Below, piece by piece: positions 34,028 to 42,483 of a stretch of DNA of 64,000 nucleotides. Source of the stretch: GSA-30 sp036384435. GTDB taxonomy: Bacteria > Pseudomonadota > Gammaproteobacteria > Xanthomonadales > Rhodanobacteraceae. Position numbers and translations under genes: made by a program. The number at the start of each line of letters is the position of its first letter. Position 1 is the stretch's first letter. The notes beneath the pieces are model-generated. The model saw only the letters and a program-made list of their open reading frames with translations, was not told the origin of the DNA and did not search any database. The stretch spans positions 1 through 64,000 of the forward strand of contig NZ_DASVMI010000074.1 in assembly GCF_036384435.1 (NCBI RefSeq), given 5' to 3'.

Positions 34028-35890
34028 TCAACGCGGCGAACAGAAGCAATACGCATAGATGTTCGGCCGACCGGCCTGCGCATGTTGCAGCAGGCTGAGT
34101 TCTGGAGCCATGGCTGGCAATTGTGCTACCCATGACGGCAACCGCACACCGTAGCTCTGCGCCACGCGGATGGCCGCGCTATCGCCCAGGCTGGAGAGGA
34201 ACTGTTCGAATGCCCCCGAAGGCGTTTCGACATAACGCACGGGATAGTTCTTGCCGAGCTTGGCACGATTGGCCGCATCGCCGATGGCGTCGCCGAGACC
34301 GCCCATCTGATCGACCAGACCGCGCTCCAGCGCCTGCTGGCCGGTCCATACGCGCCCCTGGGCAATCGCATCGATGGCACTGAACTCCTTGCCTCGCGCC
34401 TTGGCCACATTGCCTACGAAATCACGATAGCCTTTGTCGATGATCGACTGGATGACCGCGCCGACCTTCGGATCGAGTGGCCGGGTGATGTCGAACGCGC
34501 CGGCTAGCGGACCGGTAGCGACGCCATCGCTCTTCACGCCCAGCTTGTCCAGCGTGCCGGGCACGTTGAAATACATGCCGAAGATACCGATGGAACCGGT
34601 GATCGTGTTGGGCTCGGCATAGATGCGATCGGCATTCATCGAGATCCAGTAGCCACCGCTGGCAGCCACGTCACCCATCGATACGACTACTGGAATGCCC
34701 GCTTCCTTGGTCAACGCGATCTCGCGGCGAATCTGTTCGGCGGCGTAGACTTCGCCGCCCGGCGAATTGACGCGCAATACGAGGGCCTTGGTGTGGCGAT
34801 TTTCGCGCGCGGCGCGAATCAGGGCAGCGGTCGATTCGCCACCGATCTGCCCCGGCGGCTGCTTGCCGCCAGCGATCTCGCCCTCGGCAACCACCACCGC
34901 CACGCCGTCACCGCTCTGATCGTCGGTGTCGGGCAGGGTCGCCACGTAGCGATCAAGGCTTACCTGGCGGAAGCCATGGCCGTCCTGCGCTGCCGGCACG
35001 CCGGCCTTGCGCATCATGTCCTCGACGTCGTTTTCCGTGGCCAAGGCATCGACCAGGTGTTCGTCCAATGACAACTTGCCCAGGTCGCCCTGCGAAGCGG
35101 TGATCGCGTCCGGCAAGCCATTGATGGCCTTGCGCAACTGAGCCGGATCGAGCTTGCGCAGCTTGGCGACCTCATCGATGTATTGATCCCACAGGCCTGA
35201 CATCCAGAAGCTGTCGGCTTCCTTCGATTCCGGCGAGGCGTGATCGAGGATATAGGGCTCGGCCGCACTCTTGAACTGGCCTACGCGGAATAGGTGGACG
35301 TCCACCCCGAGCTTGTCCAGCAGGTCCTTGTAGAACAGGCGGTAGTTGGCCAGCCCCATCAGCATCACGCCACCCTGAGGGTCAAGTAGCACGCGATCGG
35401 CGTGGGCCGCCAGGTAATACTGGCCCTGCTCAAGCCCGGCACCCCAGACGATCACCGGCTTGCCAGCAGCGCGGAAGCGATCCAGCGCGGCGCCCACTTC
35501 GCGCAACGACGCAAAACCGCTGGCTTGCAGGTGATCGGGCAGCAACAGGATGCGGGTGATGCGTTCGTCCTTGGCTGCCGCATCGATAGCGGCCACGATG
35601 TCACGCAACTGCACCTGTTTGGGCTGCTCGCCGGACATCGCCGCCAGCGCCCGCTGCGCGGCGCCGATGCTGTACTGCTCGACGATCTGGCCTTCAGGCT
35701 TGATCACCAGCACCGAGTTGCTGGCCACGCGCTCGGAGCGGCTGCCGATGATCATGCCGATCACGATCAGCAGCACGATGAACAGCAAAGGGAAGAAGAT
35801 CATGTTTACGATAACGAGCCGGACGATATTGATGCCTCGTCCCAGCGTGCACACGAAGTGCCAGAAACCGGTTTGCCGCTGCGGAACCAT
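34028..35890 (-). CDS. sppA: Signal peptide peptidase SppA, 67K type
   Basis: 620 residues, the long double-domain form of S49 peptidase. One N-terminal membrane helix (about 25-50) anchors it to the inner membrane. The first repeat carries the catalytic Lys region (PVIVWGAGLEQGQYYLAAHA), and the second carries the catalytic Ser (VVVSMGDVAASGGYWIS) after LVLRVNSPGGEVYAAEQI. It degrades signal peptides left after export. The final ~15 residues (NIYAYCFCSPR) are unusual but in frame. The ribosome site is weak (GGAA nine bases upstream). Confidence 0.94.
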   Translation of the reverse strand: MVPQRQTGFWHFVCTLGRGINIVRLVIVNMIFFPLLFIVLLIVIGMIIGSRSERVASNSVLVIKPEGQIVEQYSIGAAQRALAAMSGEQPKQVQLRDIVAAIDAAAKDERITRILLLPDHLQASGFASLREVGAALDRFRAAGKPVIVWGAGLEQGQYYLAAHADRVLLDPQGGVMLMGLANYRLFYKDLLDKLGVDVHLFRVGQFKSAAEPYILDHASPESKEADSFWMSGLWDQYIDEVAKLRKLDPAQLRKAINGLPDAITASQGDLGKLSLDEHLVDALATENDVEDMMRKAGVPAAQDGHGFRQVSLDRYVATLPDTDDQSGDGVAVVVAEGEIAGGKQPPGQIGGESTAALIRAARENRHTKALVLRVNSPGGEVYAAEQIRREIALTKEAGIPVVVSMGDVAASGGYWISMNADRIYAEPNTITGSIGIFGMYFNVPGTLDKLGVKSDGVATGPLAGAFDITRPLDPKVGAVIQSIIDKGYRDFVGNVAKARGKEFSAIDAIAQGRVWTGQQALERGLVDQMGGLGDAIGDAANRAKLGKNYPVRYVETPSGAFEQFLSSLGDSAAIRVAQSYGVRLPSWVAQLPAMAPELSLLQHAQAGRPNIYAYCFCSPR

Positions 35891-35985
35891 TGCAGGAATT
35901 TCCCAGGAAAATACTTTGCTAGATTAGCGGGGATTCCCGGCCCGTGACATGGGCGCCGTACGAAAAATCCCTATGGGCAAGCCCG

Positions 35986-37386
35986 TCAGTGCAGCGGCAC
36001 GCCAGGTGAGACCCCAGGGTCCCGCGCGCGACGCCAGCGCTGATGCTTGATACCACGGGCAAAGCGCGCGAACAGCAACACCGCCGCCACGCTAAGGCCG
36101 GCAATCAGCCCCATCCACATGCCCCTGGCCCCCAGGCCTTGCCGGAAGCCCAGCCACCAGCCTGTCGGCATGCCGATGACCCAATAGGCAAACAAGGTGA
36201 TCGCCATCGGTACACGGGTGTCCTTTAGGCCACGCAATGCCCCATTGGAGGCGACCTGGATACCGTCGGAGAACTGGAAGAAACCGGCCAGCACGATCAA
36301 TTGCACCGCCAGCGCGATTACCGTCGCGTCGTGCGTATAAATGGAGGCAATAAGGTGCGGCATGCCCAGCATGACGCCGGCGGAGAACAACTGCGTGACC
36401 AGGGTCAGGGCGATGCCGCAGTAGCCGGCATAAGCCACGCCCACACCATCGCCACGCCCTACCGCATGACCTACCCGCACGGTGATCGCCATCGCCAGTC
36501 CAAGCGGGATCATGAAAAACAGCGAAGCGATGTTCAAAGCCACCTGATGGCTGGCCACCACATCCTCGCCGAGCGTTCCGATGACCAGCGCCACGGCGAC
36601 GAACAGGCCGCCCTCGGCCAGCAACGTGATCGCCATGGGCAGGCCGATCCAGACAAGCTCACCGATCTTGCGCGGGCTGGGTGGATCCAGGCGCTCACCC
36701 AGGTTGAGCCCGCGATAGTTCCGATGACGGGCGATATAGAGCAGGAACGCCAGCATCTCCAGCCACAACACCCATGCCGTAGCCATACCGCAACCGCGCG
36801 CGCCCTGCGGCGTGATACCGAACTTACCGAACATCAGCACATAGCCCAGCGGCGCCAGCACCAGCAGCCCACCGATACTGAAGTACATCGACGGCCGCGT
36901 CAGCGATAAGCCCTCCGACAACCCGCGTAGCGCGAAATAGCAGGTCAAGGCCGGGGCACCCCAGCTGATGGCATGCAGAAACTGGTCGACATCGTGGCGC
37001 AATCCCGGCGCCACGCCGATCAATCCGACCAGTGGCCCGGCATGACGCACCCCGAACCACAACAACACGCCCATGCCCAGGGCCAACCACAGCGATTGCC
37101 GGAACACCGCCCCGATTTCGCCCCGCCGACCTGCGCCATCGAGCTGGGACACCGAGGGCGGCACCGCCATCATCATGCCGATACCGCTGACGATCGCCAG
37201 CGACCAGATGCTGGTACCCACGGCCACGGCACCCAATACATGGGCGCTTACATGCCCCGCGAGTACGGCATCGACGAAGTTGGTGCCCACCGCAGCCAAT
37301 TGCGCAAGGATGAGTGGCAGCGCCAAGCGAAGGGTGGCGCCAATCTCGTGCGTTACGCGGGCACGATCCAGGCGAGAGGAAGGCAT
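35986..37386 (-). CDS. MATE family multidrug exporter
   Basis: 466 residues, twelve hydrophobic segments with an internal two-fold repeat. Family stretches include LPLILAQLAAVGTNFVDAVL in the first helix and QVALNIASLFFMIPLGLAMA in the seventh, matching NorM-type Na+/H+ drug antiporters. AAGGAG lies seven bases before the ATG. It has a short basic cytoplasmic C-terminus. It lies about 95 bases upstream of sppA on the same strand, and there is no local regulator. Confidence 0.9.
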   Translation of the reverse strand: MPSSRLDRARVTHEIGATLRLALPLILAQLAAVGTNFVDAVLAGHVSAHVLGAVAVGTSIWSLAIVSGIGMMMAVPPSVSQLDGAGRRGEIGAVFRQSLWLALGMGVLLWFGVRHAGPLVGLIGVAPGLRHDVDQFLHAISWGAPALTCYFALRGLSEGLSLTRPSMYFSIGGLLVLAPLGYVLMFGKFGITPQGARGCGMATAWVLWLEMLAFLLYIARHRNYRGLNLGERLDPPSPRKIGELVWIGLPMAITLLAEGGLFVAVALVIGTLGEDVVASHQVALNIASLFFMIPLGLAMAITVRVGHAVGRGDGVGVAYAGYCGIALTLVTQLFSAGVMLGMPHLIASIYTHDATVIALAVQLIVLAGFFQFSDGIQVASNGALRGLKDTRVPMAITLFAYWVIGMPTGWWLGFRQGLGARGMWMGLIAGLSVAAVLLFARFARGIKHQRWRRARDPGVSPGVPLH

Positions 37387-37448
37387 AGGGCTACTCCTTG
37401 GCCCCGTATTCTAGCAGGCGACCACTCCTGTGCTTGTAGGCGAGGTCC

Positions 37449-37469
37449 GCCGCGATGCGGCCTGTAAAG
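37449..37469. repeat. Hairpin-CTGTAAAG repeat unit (single copy)
   Basis: GCCGC-GAT-GCGGC followed by CTGTAAAG. It is the same design as the units at 41.4 kb and 59.2 kb (short GC stem, 3-base loop, CTGTRARG), with a different stem. A degenerate second hairpin (CGCTCGCTCGCGGCG) follows directly. Confidence 0.6.
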
Positions 37470-37525
37470 TCGCTCGCTCGCGGCGAACGAGAGGAACCAG
37501 AGGCAACGAAAACTACGAGACTCCC

Positions 37526-37546
37526 CCTCACTCCTCACTCCTCACT
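37526..37546. repeat. Three tandem copies of heptamer CCTCACT
   Basis: Three perfect copies, about 65 bases before the DUF3667 start. It is the same heptamer, in the same orientation relative to the downstream gene, as the five-copy tract at 54361-54395. Confidence 0.8.
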
Positions 37547-37613
37547 CCTAGCTGCTAACTCCCGACCCAGATATGCCACTATCCCCGCATCAACGCGTCC
37601 CGGGGACCCATGC

Positions 37614-38792
37614 ATGAACGAGATTGCCGAAACTGGCCAGGGGGTGCTGTGCGCCAATTGCGCCACGGCGATGGTCGGTGAGTTCTGCCATGAATGCGGA
37701 CAATCGATTCATAGCGTGCTCAAGCCTGCGCATCACATGCTCGAAGACACTATGGACATCGTGTTCCATGTCGATGGCCGTGTCATGCATACGCTGCCGC
37801 CCCTGCTGACAAAGCCCGGATTCCTTACGTTGGAATATTTCTCCGGACGCCGCGTGCGCTACGTGGCACCGTTCCGACTGATGTTCGTGTTGTGTCTTCT
37901 GGCTTTCTTCCTTGGGCACCTGGCGCTTGACCAGTTCAGCGGCTTGGGCGCGCACCAGGAGGCTGGGGTGGATTCGTCCGGGCCACCATCGCAGATCGGG
38001 GCGAATGCCTTTGCCCAGGCGACCACCGCCCAGGAGGTGCGTGACCGACTGAATCGGCAAATGACCCAGTTGCAGACGGCGCGGGCGGCAGGCGGCGGGT
38101 CCGCCGGCCTGGACGAAGCCGAGTCGCGCTTACGCCGGCAAGCCGATACGCGCCTTGCGCAACTGCAGCACAAGGCGGCCGCCGAAGCCCCCGCCGAAGC
38201 CACATCACAGGACGAGGCCGACCCTGCCGACGACGACGACGGCGGCTCCGTAAACGTCAACGTTCCCGGACTGCCACAATTCATGAAGGCTCGCATCCTT
38301 CGTGGCGTGCAGCACATCGCCGCCAACATCCGCGCCACCCGGCATGGCACTGAAGCCCAGCGCGAGGAAGCCATCGAGCGCATGAAGGCCGGGATCTTCG
38401 GCGTGCTGCCGCAGACGATGTTTGTGCTGATGCCGGTCTTTGCCCTGCTGCTGAAACTGTTGTACCTGTTTCGACGCAGGCTCTACATGGAGCACCTGAT
38501 CGTGGCCCTGCACAGCCACGCGTTTTTGTTCCTCAACGTCATCCTGAGCATCGCCTTGCTGTTTCTCGGGAGCTGGCTCACACCCCATGCATCATGGCTT
38601 GGCCCGGCCTTCCACCTTGCCCAATGGGCATTAGCGCTATGGGCCCTGGCTTACCTGTGGCTGATGCAAAAGCGGGTCTACCGGCAGGGCTGGCTGATGA
38701 CGAGCGTGAAGTATTTCGCCATTGGCTGGTGCTATGTATGGATGCTGGCCTGGGCTCTGTTGTTCGCCGTGATCCTTGGCGCCGCTCACTGA
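37614..38792 (+). CDS. DUF3667-type membrane protein with N-terminal zinc ribbon
   Basis: 392 residues. An N-terminal CxxC...CxxC knuckle (C13, C16, C25, C28) is followed by the LTLEYFSGRRVRYVAPFRLM-type stretch typical of DUF3667, one membrane helix near 93-110, and a long charged Ala/Gln/Asp-rich segment (about 120-230). A block of membrane helices at the C-terminus (about 265-392) contains the YMEHLIVALHSHAFLFLN motif. Function unknown; the zinc knuckle is expected on the cytoplasmic side. ATG 37614 has GGGG upstream; the frame is open from 37455, but that part covers repeat DNA. Confidence 0.8.
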   Translation: MNEIAETGQGVLCANCATAMVGEFCHECGQSIHSVLKPAHHMLEDTMDIVFHVDGRVMHTLPPLLTKPGFLTLEYFSGRRVRYVAPFRLMFVLCLLAFFLGHLALDQFSGLGAHQEAGVDSSGPPSQIGANAFAQATTAQEVRDRLNRQMTQLQTARAAGGGSAGLDEAESRLRRQADTRLAQLQHKAAAEAPAEATSQDEADPADDDDGGSVNVNVPGLPQFMKARILRGVQHIAANIRATRHGTEAQREEAIERMKAGIFGVLPQTMFVLMPVFALLLKLLYLFRRRLYMEHLIVALHSHAFLFLNVILSIALLFLGSWLTPHASWLGPAFHLAQWALALWALAYLWLMQKRVYRQGWLMTSVKYFAIGWCYVWMLAWALLFAVILGAAH

Positions 38793-39220
38793 GACCCCGT
38801 TCACATAAAAGCCCCCAGCTAAGCTCCGTTCCGACCGCCCAGAAGGCGCGTCTCAACGGGTTTTGCACAGCGTCACAGACCTGTCAAGGCATTGACAACA
38901 ACCGTGGCAACTGCATGAACGTCAACCGCGCAACATTATTAAGTTATTGATATTGAAATGTTTTTTGACGTGATCAAAATTTGACCAGTACGTCGTGAAG
39001 GCCGTCACAGCGCCTTTTTCTGGCCTCTCTCCCCGGCCCATCCACAGAGTTATCCACAGCTCTTGTGGATAAACAGAAAATCCTTACGACCATAGCTACT
39101 TACCCCCTTTTCCTAGATGACAGGACAGCAAGCCGCCGCAAGCACCAGCCCGGCGGACTGATCCGGTGTTCATCAGAGCAGGCGCTCGGCCGTTACACTT
39201 AAAAGCATCTCGAGGATTCC
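38793..39220. other. Non-coding region upstream of priA with AT-rich stretch and DnaA boxes
   Basis: 428 bases without a gene. An AT-rich stretch at about 38930-38995 is followed by a DnaA-box cluster at 39038-39072 and then a leader into priA. No terminator with a T-run was seen after the DUF3667 gene. Confidence 0.55.
39050..39072. promoter_or_regulatory. Two perfect inverted DnaA boxes upstream of priA
   Basis: TTATCCACA (39050-39058) and TGTGGATAA (39064-39072) are consensus DnaA boxes in opposite orientation, 5 bases apart. CCATCCACA (39038-39046) is a third, two-mismatch box. They lie about 150 bases before the priA start. DnaA control of priA, or a DnaA-titration or secondary replication site, is inference. 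Confidence 0.72.
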
Positions 39221-41392
39221 ATGCCATCTGTCCTTCGCGTCGCCCTGCCGGTGCCACTGCCTACGCTGTTCGACTACCTGCCTGTCGAAGGCGGCACGGC
39301 CGAGGTCGGTAGCCGTGTGCTGGTGCCGTTCGGGCGTGGCAAAGCGGTCGGCGTGGTCATTGCCACCCACGTCGAGCCCGGTGTCAGCGGACACCGGCTC
39401 AAGCGGGTGCTGCGCATCCTGGATGACACGCCCCTGCTCGACCACGAGCTGATGGCGACGCTCGCGTGGTCGGCCGATTACTGGCTGGGCGCGCCAGGCG
39501 AGGCCTACGCCAATGCGCTGCCGTTGGCTTTACGCGAAGACAAACCGCTGCCGGCCACCGGGGAAGAAATCTGGCGCCTGACCACGTCCGGACTAAGCGC
39601 CCGCGACGCCGGCAGCCGCCGTGGCGGCAGCAGGCGGCTGCTGGATGCGCTCGCCCACGGTCAGCGCTCGTCGAGCGACCTGGATCTGGAGCATCCTGGC
39701 TGGCGCACGGCCGCTCGCCGCCTGGAAGCAGCCGGGCTGGTCGAACGCACGGAACGCGCGTATGACCACATAGCCCAGGCATCGGTACCCGCGCCGCAGC
39801 TGACCGATGAGCAAGCTCTAGCTGTTACCACGATCGGCGAAAACCTTGGTCGGTTTCAACCGTTCGTGCTTGACGGCGTCACCGGCAGCGGCAAGACCGA
39901 GGTCTACCTGGCCTTGATCGAGCAGGTGCTGGCACGCGGCCAGCAAGCCTTGCTGCTGATTCCCGAGATCGGGCTGGCGCCGCAGACGGTACGCCGGCTA
40001 CGTGACCGCCTGGGCATCGTGGCGCAAGTCATGCATTCCAATCTCGCCGAGGGCGAACGCGCGCGTGCCTGGCTGCGCATGCGTTCGGGTGAGGCAAAGA
40101 TCATGCTCGGCACCCGCTCGGCGGTGTTCACCCCCTTACCGCGTCCCGGCATCATCATCGTCGACGAAGAACATGACGGCGCCTATAAACAGCAGGAAGG
40201 CTTCCGCTACCATGCACGCGACCTGGCCCTGCTGCGCGCAAAAGCCCTGCAGGTTCCCATCGTGCTCGGCTCGGCCACGCCATCGCTGGAAACGCTGGCC
40301 AACGTGCAGGCAGGGCGCTATCGCACGCTGCGCCTGCGTGCGCGCCCCGGCACCATCCGACCACCGCAAGTGCAGATCGTGGACATGCGCGCGCAAAGGC
40401 TGGAGCACGGCTTGTCGCCTACATTGCTGAACGCGGTCGCCGAAACCGTCACGCGCGGCGAACAAGCCCTGGTGTTCCGCAATCGCCGTGGCTATGCGCC
40501 CGTACTGCTCTGCCATCACTGCGGCTGGTATGCGCAATGCCCGCGCTGCGAACATCCGTTGACCGTGCATTTCGCGCGCCAGCAACTCATCTGCCATCAC
40601 TGCGATTACCACACCCGGCAACCGGAAACCTGCCCCGCCTGCGGGGCCAGCGAACTCAAGCCTCAGGGCCAGGGTACCGAGCGACTGGAAGAGGCCCTGG
40701 CGGCGCAGTTTTCCAACGTGCCGGTCATGCGCATCGATCGCGAAACCACGCGTCGTCGCGATGCCTTCGAACAGATCCTGGACGGCTTGCGCGAAGACGG
40801 TCCGGCGATCCTGGTCGGCACGCAGATGCTCGCCAAGGGCCACGACCTGCCCAACCTCACCCTGGTGGCGATCGTGGGCGTGGATGAAGGCCTGCACAGT
40901 ATCGACTTCCGGGCCAGTGAGCGGCTGGCCCAGTTGGTCGTCCAGGTTGCCGGCCGCGCCGGCCGCGCCAGCAAGCCCGGAAGGGTGCTGCTGCAAACGC
41001 ACCATCCCGATCATCCGTTACTGCGCGGCCTGCTCGCCCAGGGTTACGCTGTCGCCGCCCAGGAACTGCTGACCGAGCGCAAGTTATCCATGCTGCCACC
41101 CTACGGCCACCAGGTATTGCTGCGCGCCGAAGCACATCAGCGCGCGCATGTGGATGCGTTCCTGCACGAAGCGCGCAGCGCTCTGCCGCAGGAAAGCTTG
41201 CAGATCGCCGGCCCCATGCCGGCCCCCATGCCCTTGCGCGCAGGCAAGCATCGCGGCCAGTTGCTCATCGAAGCCGACAGCCGCGCCGTCCTGCACCAGG
41301 CCCTGCGTCCCTGGCATCGCGCCTTGACCGCCATGCCGTCGGGGCGACGCGTACGGTGGTCGTTGGATGTCGATCCGGTGGATTTGTATTGA
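39221..41392 (+). CDS. priA: Primosomal replication protein PriA (3'-5' helicase)
   Basis: 723 residues, full length. The N-terminal 3'-DNA-binding domain (VALPVPLPTLFDYLP; RVLVPFGRGKAVGVV) is followed by a winged-helix region, Walker A GVTGSGKTEVY, the DEAH-type box VDEEHDGAYKQQEG, and the zinc-binding insert with eight cysteines (CHHC...CPRC...CHHC...CPAC). The helicase C-terminal motifs (GTQMLAKGHDLPNLTLV; QVAGRAGR) are intact. It restarts stalled forks by loading DnaB. The ribosome site is weak. It ends directly before the hairpin repeat cluster. Confidence 0.97.
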   Translation: MPSVLRVALPVPLPTLFDYLPVEGGTAEVGSRVLVPFGRGKAVGVVIATHVEPGVSGHRLKRVLRILDDTPLLDHELMATLAWSADYWLGAPGEAYANALPLALREDKPLPATGEEIWRLTTSGLSARDAGSRRGGSRRLLDALAHGQRSSSDLDLEHPGWRTAARRLEAAGLVERTERAYDHIAQASVPAPQLTDEQALAVTTIGENLGRFQPFVLDGVTGSGKTEVYLALIEQVLARGQQALLLIPEIGLAPQTVRRLRDRLGIVAQVMHSNLAEGERARAWLRMRSGEAKIMLGTRSAVFTPLPRPGIIIVDEEHDGAYKQQEGFRYHARDLALLRAKALQVPIVLGSATPSLETLANVQAGRYRTLRLRARPGTIRPPQVQIVDMRAQRLEHGLSPTLLNAVAETVTRGEQALVFRNRRGYAPVLLCHHCGWYAQCPRCEHPLTVHFARQQLICHHCDYHTRQPETCPACGASELKPQGQGTERLEEALAAQFSNVPVMRIDRETTRRRDAFEQILDGLREDGPAILVGTQMLAKGHDLPNLTLVAIVGVDEGLHSIDFRASERLAQLVVQVAGRAGRASKPGRVLLQTHHPDHPLLRGLLAQGYAVAAQELLTERKLSMLPPYGHQVLLRAEAHQRAHVDAFLHEARSALPQESLQIAGPMPAPMPLRAGKHRGQLLIEADSRAVLHQALRPWHRALTAMPSGRRVRWSLDVDPVDLY

Positions 41393-41578
41393 GTGAGGCC
41401 GGCGGCCTTGCCGCCTGTGAGGCCACTCGCTGCGCTCGCTGTGAGGTCGCCCGCTGCGCGGGCTGTAAAGAGGGACAGCAAAATAGCTACGGTCCACTTT
41501 CTCTCTTCACAGGTGGCGTAGCCACCGGCCTCACAGCTCGCTCAGCGAGCGGCTTCACAGGCAGCGAAAGCTGCCGAC
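41393..41578. repeat. Six-unit hairpin repeat cluster in two opposed halves
   Basis: Left half: GGCGGC-CTT-GCCGCC + TGTGAGG (41401-41422), a degenerate GC unit + TGTGAGG (41423-41446), and GCCCGC-TGC-GCGGGC + TGTAAAG (41449-41470). Right half, mirrored: CTTCACAG + GTGGC-GTA-GCCAC (41505-41525), CCTCACAG + CTCGC-TCA-GCGAG (41529-41549), and CTTCACAG + GCAGC-GAAA-GCTGC (41553-41574). Stems differ while the spacer is conserved, and its orientation flips in the centre. It lies between the convergent priA and SDR genes. A related array is at 59207-59360. Confidence 0.8.
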
Positions 41579-41585
41579 CTAACTA

Positions 41586-42353
41586 TCAGATAAACATCCC
41601 GCCCGATGCTTCGATCCGCTGTGCGTTGACCCAACCGGTCGACGACGAAAACAAGGTGGCGACCAGGCCGCCGATGTCGTCGGCTTCGCCGACCCGGCCC
41701 AGCGCGGTCTGGGCCGCGATCATCTTTTGCAGTTCCGGGTTGTTGCGGACAGCCGCGTCACGGAAGTCCGTGGCGATGGCGCCCGGAGCCAGCGTGTTGA
41801 CGGCGATGCCGCGTGAACCCAGCTCCTTGGCCAGATAGCGCGTGAGCACTTCCACCGCACCCTTCACGCACGCATAGGCCGATGAACCAGGCAGGCTGAA
41901 GCGAGCCAGGCCGGACGATACATTGAGAATGCGGCCGCCATCGGCGATCAGCGGTAGCAGTGCCTGCGTCAGGAAGAACACGCCCTTGAAGTGCACGTTG
42001 ACCAGTTCGTCGAAATCGGCCTCGGTGGTCTCATGGAACATCGCGTGCAGACCGGTGCCGGCGTTGTTGAACAGGTAATTGAAGTGACCACGCTGCCAGT
42101 GCCTGTCCAACGCGTCACGCAATTGCTCGACGAAACCAGGGAAGCTGGCAACCACACCGACGTCCAGTTGCAGCGCGACAGCCTTGCGACCCTGGGCCTG
42201 GATGCCGGCCACGACCGATTGGGCTTCATCGCCGTTGTTGCGATAGGTCAGGATCACATCGACGCCCTGCGCGGCCAGTGCCAGCGCGGCGTTCTTGCCC
42301 AGGCCTCGGTTGCCGCCAGTGATCAGGGCGATTGAAGAGGTTGCTTGACTCAT
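41586..42353 (-). CDS. Short-chain dehydrogenase/reductase
   Basis: 255 residues. TGGNRGLGKNAALALA (cofactor loop, about 12-27), NNAGTGLH, NVSSGLARF (Ser) and YACVKGAVEVL (Y-x-x-x-K) are all present. The C-terminus GWVNAQRIEASGGMFI is typical. The LTYRNN stretch after strand 2 suggests NADP. It is divergent from a LysR regulator with which it shares a 19-base inverted repeat, so it is a probable target of that regulator. Confidence 0.87.
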   Translation of the reverse strand: MSQATSSIALITGGNRGLGKNAALALAAQGVDVILTYRNNGDEAQSVVAGIQAQGRKAVALQLDVGVVASFPGFVEQLRDALDRHWQRGHFNYLFNNAGTGLHAMFHETTEADFDELVNVHFKGVFFLTQALLPLIADGGRILNVSSGLARFSLPGSSAYACVKGAVEVLTRYLAKELGSRGIAVNTLAPGAIATDFRDAAVRNNPELQKMIAAQTALGRVGEADDIGGLVATLFSSSTGWVNAQRIEASGGMFI

Positions 42354-42452
42354 GGTCTTGGCTCCTTAGATAGCAGAGAGGTGAACGGGAAACACAGGCA
42401 CGCAGTTTATTGATGGCAGCCAGCCGCATAGAGAGGCGGAATTCAATTTGAC

Positions 42453-42471
42453 TGTTCATTTCATATGAACA
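42453..42471. promoter_or_regulatory. Inverted repeat between divergent SDR and lysR genes, candidate LysR operator
   Basis: TGTTCAT-TTCAT-ATGAACA is a perfect 7-bp inverted repeat with a 5-base spacer in the 100-base divergent region. It contains a T-N11-A core, as LysR-type sites do, and sits just ahead of the regulator's start codon. Confidence 0.6.
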
Positions 42472-42483
42472 ATGCTGACATCC

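Noticed and set aside
38930..39072. Calling the DnaA-box region the chromosomal origin
   Set aside because: dnaA, dnaN, rpmH or gidA are not nearby and only two or three boxes are visible; kept as a DnaA-site finding only.
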